Positions 5,819 through 8,923 of a stretch of 8,923 bases of DNA are shown in pieces. Each line of letters opens with the position of its first letter. Position 1 is the first letter of the stretch. The DNA is from an uncultured Lachnobacterium sp. Its GTDB lineage: Bacteria; Bacillota; Clostridia; Lachnospirales; Lachnospiraceae. A program made the translations under genes and the position numbers. Below the pieces are notes generated by a model, which saw nothing but the letters and a program-made list of their open reading frames with translations, made no database searches and was not told where the DNA came from. The stretch is from positions 1 to 8,923 of the forward strand of contig CAMFPD010000080.1 of the NCBI GenBank assembly GCA_945971355.1, read 5' to 3'.

Positions 5819-7318
5819 TTATTTATTTTTTAATCCCATTGCGATTTCTACAACCTTGTATGCCCCATCATATAATCCGGTGGATTTATTCAAAATAATA
5901 GCACCACACATCTCGTTTATTAAATCTGTATTTAAGAACATATCTACCATTTGAATTGTGTGTGGTATATCTCTACATTCTAAGGTTCCATCTCCAACCT
6001 CAGCTGAATGGATAGCTCCCCACATTTCATGCTTTCCAACTCGCTTAATAAACAGCTTTGGAATTGGATAAAAAGCTAATTCACTTGGCTTTGTAACAAG
6101 TACATCCGCACTTCTCATAAGGAGGTTTGTACAATATACAGCCTCAAAAATATTTTTGTGCCAAAATCCATGTATTCCTGTCACATTACAATTCTCATCA
6201 AGAGCCTTTTCACAAAAGTCTTCTGTATCCTTCCAGTTATCAAAGTGCTCTGTAGCTACAGCCTTCATCTCTGGTATCTCCTGACAAAGAGCATCCCATA
6301 CATTCTTGTAATCTCCAACATTTACGTAGAGAGCAGCTTTGTTCTCCCTGATAAATGGAAGAAGGTACTTAATGATTGCTGCAAAAATCTCCTTCTGTGC
6401 TCCTGCTCCACCAATTGTGAGGAGAAATCTCATTGGTTTTCCATCCTCTTTTCTCCTGATACGTGCTGCACAGTCGGCTTCTATATTGCTTACAAGCTCA
6501 TGGTCGATATAGTGACCTGTGTATACAAGGGAATCCTTTGGCATAGGACTACATACCTTTGACTTATTCATTCCGTTTAAAATTCTGTAACCCATATAGG
6601 CATTACGGCATTGGATTGTATGGACTGATCCTTCTGAAAGATGAAGTGCCATTGGCCAGTTATCTGGTATTGCATTAACCACATACTTCATGCCAGCGTG
6701 AATTGCAGCCTGTGCCGGCCATACATGAGTTCCAATTACAGGGATATCCTTGGGAACATTCTTGTATACAGGTGCCATAAGTTCTGCATTCTTCTGGTCT
6801 GATGAGTTGTATGTCAGTGCCCTAAATCCCTCATAATTCATCGGTTCCCACACAAGCTTATTAAATATTGGGTTCTTTGAGAGCCTTGAACCTAATGAAT
6901 AGAGATCATTCTGCGCTCCAATGACCTTGGTACAGGTTGTCTCTCCATAGGAGTTTAAATCCATCCAATAAGGTGTATACCCCATTGATTTTGCTGCTGA
7001 AGCTATCGCCATTGAAATTCGGTAATGCCCAAATCCCATTCTGATATTTCCTACGATAATACCCTTATCAGTATCAAAATCAAGTGCCTCAGCTTTTCTA
7101 GCTTCATCATAGTGAGCATTCTTCTTCAAATCACCAACCAGGATATTGTTTACACCAAGAGAATCCCCAATATATGGGTTCTTCTCAACCCTAACCGGAT
7201 AATCAACATTAGTATCATCACCAAACTTCTTGATGTATTTCTTCTTTGACTTTACCGATTTCTTGTAGTCCTTTTCCCTAATCTCATTTCCAAAGATTAC
7301 TTTTGCCTTATCTGCCAT
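5819..7318 (-). CDS. Uncharacterised protein with GT-B glycosyltransferase-like features
   Basis: About 499 residues, with no signal peptide or membrane segment, so probably cytoplasmic. I do not recognise a characterised family. Numbering from the ATG at 7318, residues 1-82 are charged and lysine-rich. Near 86-98 a strand-loop segment GIIVGNIRMGFGH recalls the N-terminal glycine/histidine loop of GT28/MGDG-synthase-type GT-B enzymes. Near 298-308 FLLTIGGAGAQKE looks like the opening strand and loop of a second Rossmann domain. Near 404-446 ADVLVTKPSELAF and a conserved-looking GKHEMWGAIHSAEVGDGT resemble the nucleotide-sugar side of GT-B proteins. Both halves of a GT-B fold therefore seem present, but donor, acceptor and even catalysis are unknown. 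It sits between a GH2 gene and the MelB-like transporter (19 nt spacing to the latter), so a role in galactoside metabolism or its control is likely. The start at 7318 is chosen over 7330 because of the ribosome binding site. Confidence 0.85.
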   Translation of the reverse strand: MADKAKVIFGNEIREKDYKKSVKSKKKYIKKFGDDTNVDYPVRVEKNPYIGDSLGVNNILVGDLKKNAHYDEARKAEALDFDTDKGIIVGNIRMGFGHYRISMAIASAAKSMGYTPYWMDLNSYGETTCTKVIGAQNDLYSLGSRLSKNPIFNKLVWEPMNYEGFRALTYNSSDQKNAELMAPVYKNVPKDIPVIGTHVWPAQAAIHAGMKYVVNAIPDNWPMALHLSEGSVHTIQCRNAYMGYRILNGMNKSKVCSPMPKDSLVYTGHYIDHELVSNIEADCAARIRRKEDGKPMRFLLTIGGAGAQKEIFAAIIKYLLPFIRENKAALYVNVGDYKNVWDALCQEIPEMKAVATEHFDNWKDTEDFCEKALDENCNVTGIHGFWHKNIFEAVYCTNLLMRSADVLVTKPSELAFYPIPKLFIKRVGKHEMWGAIHSAEVGDGTLECRDIPHTIQMVDMFLNTDLINEMCGAIILNKSTGLYDGAYKVVEIAMGLKNK

Positions 7319-7323
7319 GTTAT

Positions 7324-7328
7324 CCTCC
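7324..7328 (-). promoter_or_regulatory. Ribosome binding site that decides the GT-B-like gene start
   Basis: On the minus strand GGAGG lies five bases before the ATG at 7316-7318 and overlaps the last base of an in-frame ATG at 7328-7330. That upstream ATG has only AT-rich sequence before it, without a Shine-Dalgarno match. Translation is therefore expected to start at 7318, giving 499 rather than 503 residues. Confidence 0.75.
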
Positions 7329-7353
7329 ATCTTATTAATCTTAATTTTATTAG

Positions 7354-7375
7354 TCTCACACGTAATCGCACATGT
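7354..7375. repeat. Tandem imperfect 10-bp repeat, possible operator
   Basis: On the plus strand TCTCACACGT (7354-7363) and TCGCACATGT (7366-7375) agree at eight of ten bases and start 12 bp apart. They lie about 36-57 nt upstream of the start codon of the GT-B-like gene. A direct repeat near one helical turn in a leader or promoter region suits a regulator that binds tandem half-sites (AraC/XylS type, for example), but no regulator gene is in the window. The two copies could also be chance. Confidence 0.3.
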
Positions 7376-7394
7376 TTCGTTAATAAATATACAA

Positions 7395-7430
7395 ATTATC
7401 CATACGTCTCCCCCAAGACCATATAATAAT
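7395..7430 (-). terminator. Imperfect hairpin, possible weak terminator or attenuator
   Basis: On the minus strand the segment can fold as three helices of 5, 4 and 4 pairs (ATTAT/ATAAT, ATAT/GTAT, GTCT/AGAC), separated by a small internal loop and a one-base bulge, with a TGGGGG loop. A T-rich but interrupted tail follows (TTGTATATTTATT). The stem is too weak and the tail too broken to call a firm terminator. It may cause partial termination after the GH2 gene or act in the leader of the downstream operon. Confidence 0.3.
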
Positions 7431-7463
7431 CATTTCATTCCTTATTAAAGCAACAAATTAGTA

Positions 7464-7492
7464 TCTATAATTCAGCTTACTTGTAAAGACAA
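7464..7492 (-). promoter_or_regulatory. Candidate promoter for the GT-B-like/MelB-like/GH36 genes
   Basis: On the minus strand TTGTCT (7487-7492) and TATAGA (7464-7469) each match four of six bases of the -35 and -10 consensus, with a 17-nt spacer. This starts four bases beyond the GH2 stop codon and would give a leader of about 140 nt that includes the imperfect hairpin and the tandem repeat. In AT-rich DNA such matches arise often by chance, and the three genes may instead be transcribed with the GH2 gene. Confidence 0.25.
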
Positions 7493-7495
7493 TTA

Positions 7496-8923
7496 TTACA
7501 CTTCAACAGAAAAATCTATAATACACTTATCTGCTTGTGAGTTCTCAATTGTAAGTCTGGCATTACCAGCCTCACCAGTTGTCTTCACATAAGTTCCAAA
7601 CATGCCACCCTTTAATGAAATAGTATCTGGTCCAATGATTTCAATTGGTCCCTCAACTGAAAGCTTGAGAGGCTCATTTGAAAAATACAATTGATTACCA
7701 TTCTCATCCACCATCTTGATTCTCACCTCTGCAACATCGTAGCTATTCTTCTCAACAAGTTTTGTGGATGATGTATTGACTTCAAGTTTAACTTCTGTCA
7801 TAGGTTTCTTAATTATAGATTTAACTTCCTCACCATTTTTGTACGCTTCAAAACGATATACAGTTGATGTACCTCCCCAATCACCAATGTATCTGTTATA
7901 TAGCGTAACAGCATCCTCTGGTTTCATATGATATAACAACATACATTTCAACATTGAAAGCTTAATTTTCATAGGATAATCATATCCAAACGTCGCTGTA
8001 TAATTTAATCCTGTTTTAATTATATCCGCTTGTTCCTTACTGAAATTCTCATTCTCATGTATCTGATTACCAATAAAATCATCTATCACAATTGGGCCAT
8101 GCTTCAAATTGTTAAACTTGGAATCCTCTGCTTTGTATTCCTTTATAAAGATGTCATTTTTATACATCTTTACACTATCTGCATTGGTTATAATGTATGT
8201 CAGCCCCCTGTTACATCCCGGATGCTCTCCAATATCCATGGATGAACTGAGTTCTAATATATTCTGACTTTCATCCTGACAAGAATAAATCAGAGATGCT
8301 AGCTTAGGATTTCTAAACATATCCATCACGCCATGGTAGCAGATTCTATCACCACTTCCGAAATCTTTGTGCGTATTATAATCAAACATACACCAGCCAA
8401 AGCTTCCTGCAATATCCTCATTTTCTGCAACATCGTTGAGAATTCTTGTATGTCTCATAAGCTGTTCAACTCTGTGCTCCTCCCAGTCAAATGCCTTTGT
8501 AGGATACATATGTCCGCAATACTCACTGATGAGATACCCCTTATTCATATCAGGAGTAATGCTTGATTTTGGTTCACATCCTGGATTTTTTCCATTATGT
8601 GAAAAATCATTATAAGTATATACATCCTCAAACAAATGACTCTTTTTGATACATCTGACACCGCCTGTTGGTCTTGTAGGATCAAGTTCGTGTGCAACAG
8701 CATTTGTTTTAATATAGAATTCATCATCATCATTAGATTCATTTATTCTAACTCCCCAAAGGAAGATTGAAGGATGATTTCTATACTGTTCTATCATTTC
8801 CCTTACATTTGTAACCGCCTGTTCCTTCCACTGCTCATCTCCTATATGCTGCCATCCAGGGAATTCCATAAACACAAGAAGTCCAAGTTCATCACATCTA
8901 TCTATAAAATAGTGAGATTGCGG
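7496..8923 (-). CDS. Glycoside hydrolase family 2 enzyme, C-terminal part (cut by window edge)
   Basis: Retaining beta-glycosidase of family GH2 (beta-galactosidase, beta-glucuronidase and beta-mannosidase are known activities). The reading frame runs off the right edge, so the first residue seen (P of PQSHYF) is internal and the N-terminal sugar-binding and first Ig-like domains are missing. The 475 visible residues begin inside the TIM barrel with the family sequence CDELGLLVFMEFPGW. Fragment positions 61-62 (NES) carry the acid/base Glu62 (codon 8738-8740), and ISEY at 132-135 carries the nucleophile Glu134 (codon 8522-8524). The barrel ends near 215; Ig-like C-terminal beta domains follow, the last at about 400-475. 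Both catalytic glutamates are present. The exact substrate cannot be read from this part, but the galactoside genes downstream make a beta-galactosidase plausible. No clear strong terminator follows. Confidence 0.93.
   Translation of the reverse strand, partial: PQSHYFIDRCDELGLLVFMEFPGWQHIGDEQWKEQAVTNVREMIEQYRNHPSIFLWGVRINESNDDDEFYIKTNAVAHELDPTRPTGGVRCIKKSHLFEDVYTYNDFSHNGKNPGCEPKSSITPDMNKGYLISEYCGHMYPTKAFDWEEHRVEQLMRHTRILNDVAENEDIAGSFGWCMFDYNTHKDFGSGDRICYHGVMDMFRNPKLASLIYSCQDESQNILELSSSMDIGEHPGCNRGLTYIITNADSVKMYKNDIFIKEYKAEDSKFNNLKHGPIVIDDFIGNQIHENENFSKEQADIIKTGLNYTATFGYDYPMKIKLSMLKCMLLYHMKPEDAVTLYNRYIGDWGGTSTVYRFEAYKNGEEVKSIIKKPMTEVKLEVNTSSTKLVEKNSYDVAEVRIKMVDENGNQLYFSNEPLKLSVEGPIEIIGPDTISLKGGMFGTYVKTTGEAGNARLTIENSQADKCIIDFSVEV

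Noticed and set aside
6158..6562. A 134-codon plus-strand frame within the GT-B-like gene.
   Set aside because: It is fully antisense to a gene with a good start, proper spacing and a protein-like sequence; its translation is Cys/Leu/Ile-rich and shows no domain or ribosome binding site.
7319..7495. A catabolite control (CcpA cre) site upstream of the galactoside genes.
   Set aside because: I searched the gap by eye for the TGNAANCGNTNNCA pattern on both strands and found no acceptable match; the region lacks the central CG in the right context.

Overview
The window is AT-rich and strongly strand-biased. All seven genes I accept lie on the minus strand, with AGGAG-type ribosome binding sites and short intergenic gaps. 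Protein style, base composition and gene content suggest a low-GC anaerobic Firmicute, most likely a gut or rumen Lachnospiraceae such as the Butyrivibrio/Roseburia group. This placement is inference from familiarity, not from a marker gene.

In transcription order, from high to low coordinates, the window opens inside a glycoside hydrolase family 2 gene (7496-8923, 5' end off the window). A 177-nt gap follows, holding an imperfect hairpin, a tandem imperfect repeat and a weak promoter candidate. Next come an uncharacterised protein of about 499 residues with GT-B glycosyltransferase-like features (5819-7318), a MelB-like sugar:cation symporter (4387-5799) and a GH36 alpha-galactosidase (1977-4331). 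The last three are closely packed (19 nt and 55 nt apart) and end at a strong intrinsic terminator (1855-1900). Together they look like an alpha-galactoside (melibiose/raffinose-type) uptake and hydrolysis operon: import without phosphorylation, then cytoplasmic cleavage to galactose. The role of the GT-B-like protein is unknown, and it is the most interesting gene here.

The 316-nt gap at 1661-1976 carries that terminator, a compact GC-richer island with a tandem hexamer and a possible 51-codon ORF, and an extended -10 promoter. The promoter reads into a second, housekeeping-type unit: type II thymidine kinase tdk (1061-1660), a classical SDR oxidoreductase (224-1006) and the first 67 codons of a cytoplasmic-type L-asparaginase (1-203, 3' end off the window). 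These three are spaced 54 and 20 nt apart and are probably co-transcribed, although their functions are not obviously related.

I saw no tRNA, rRNA, CRISPR array, insertion sequence or phage gene. The window is mostly ordinary metabolic gene content. The main points worth a second look are the GT-B-like protein and the two regulatory or unexplained intergenic regions.
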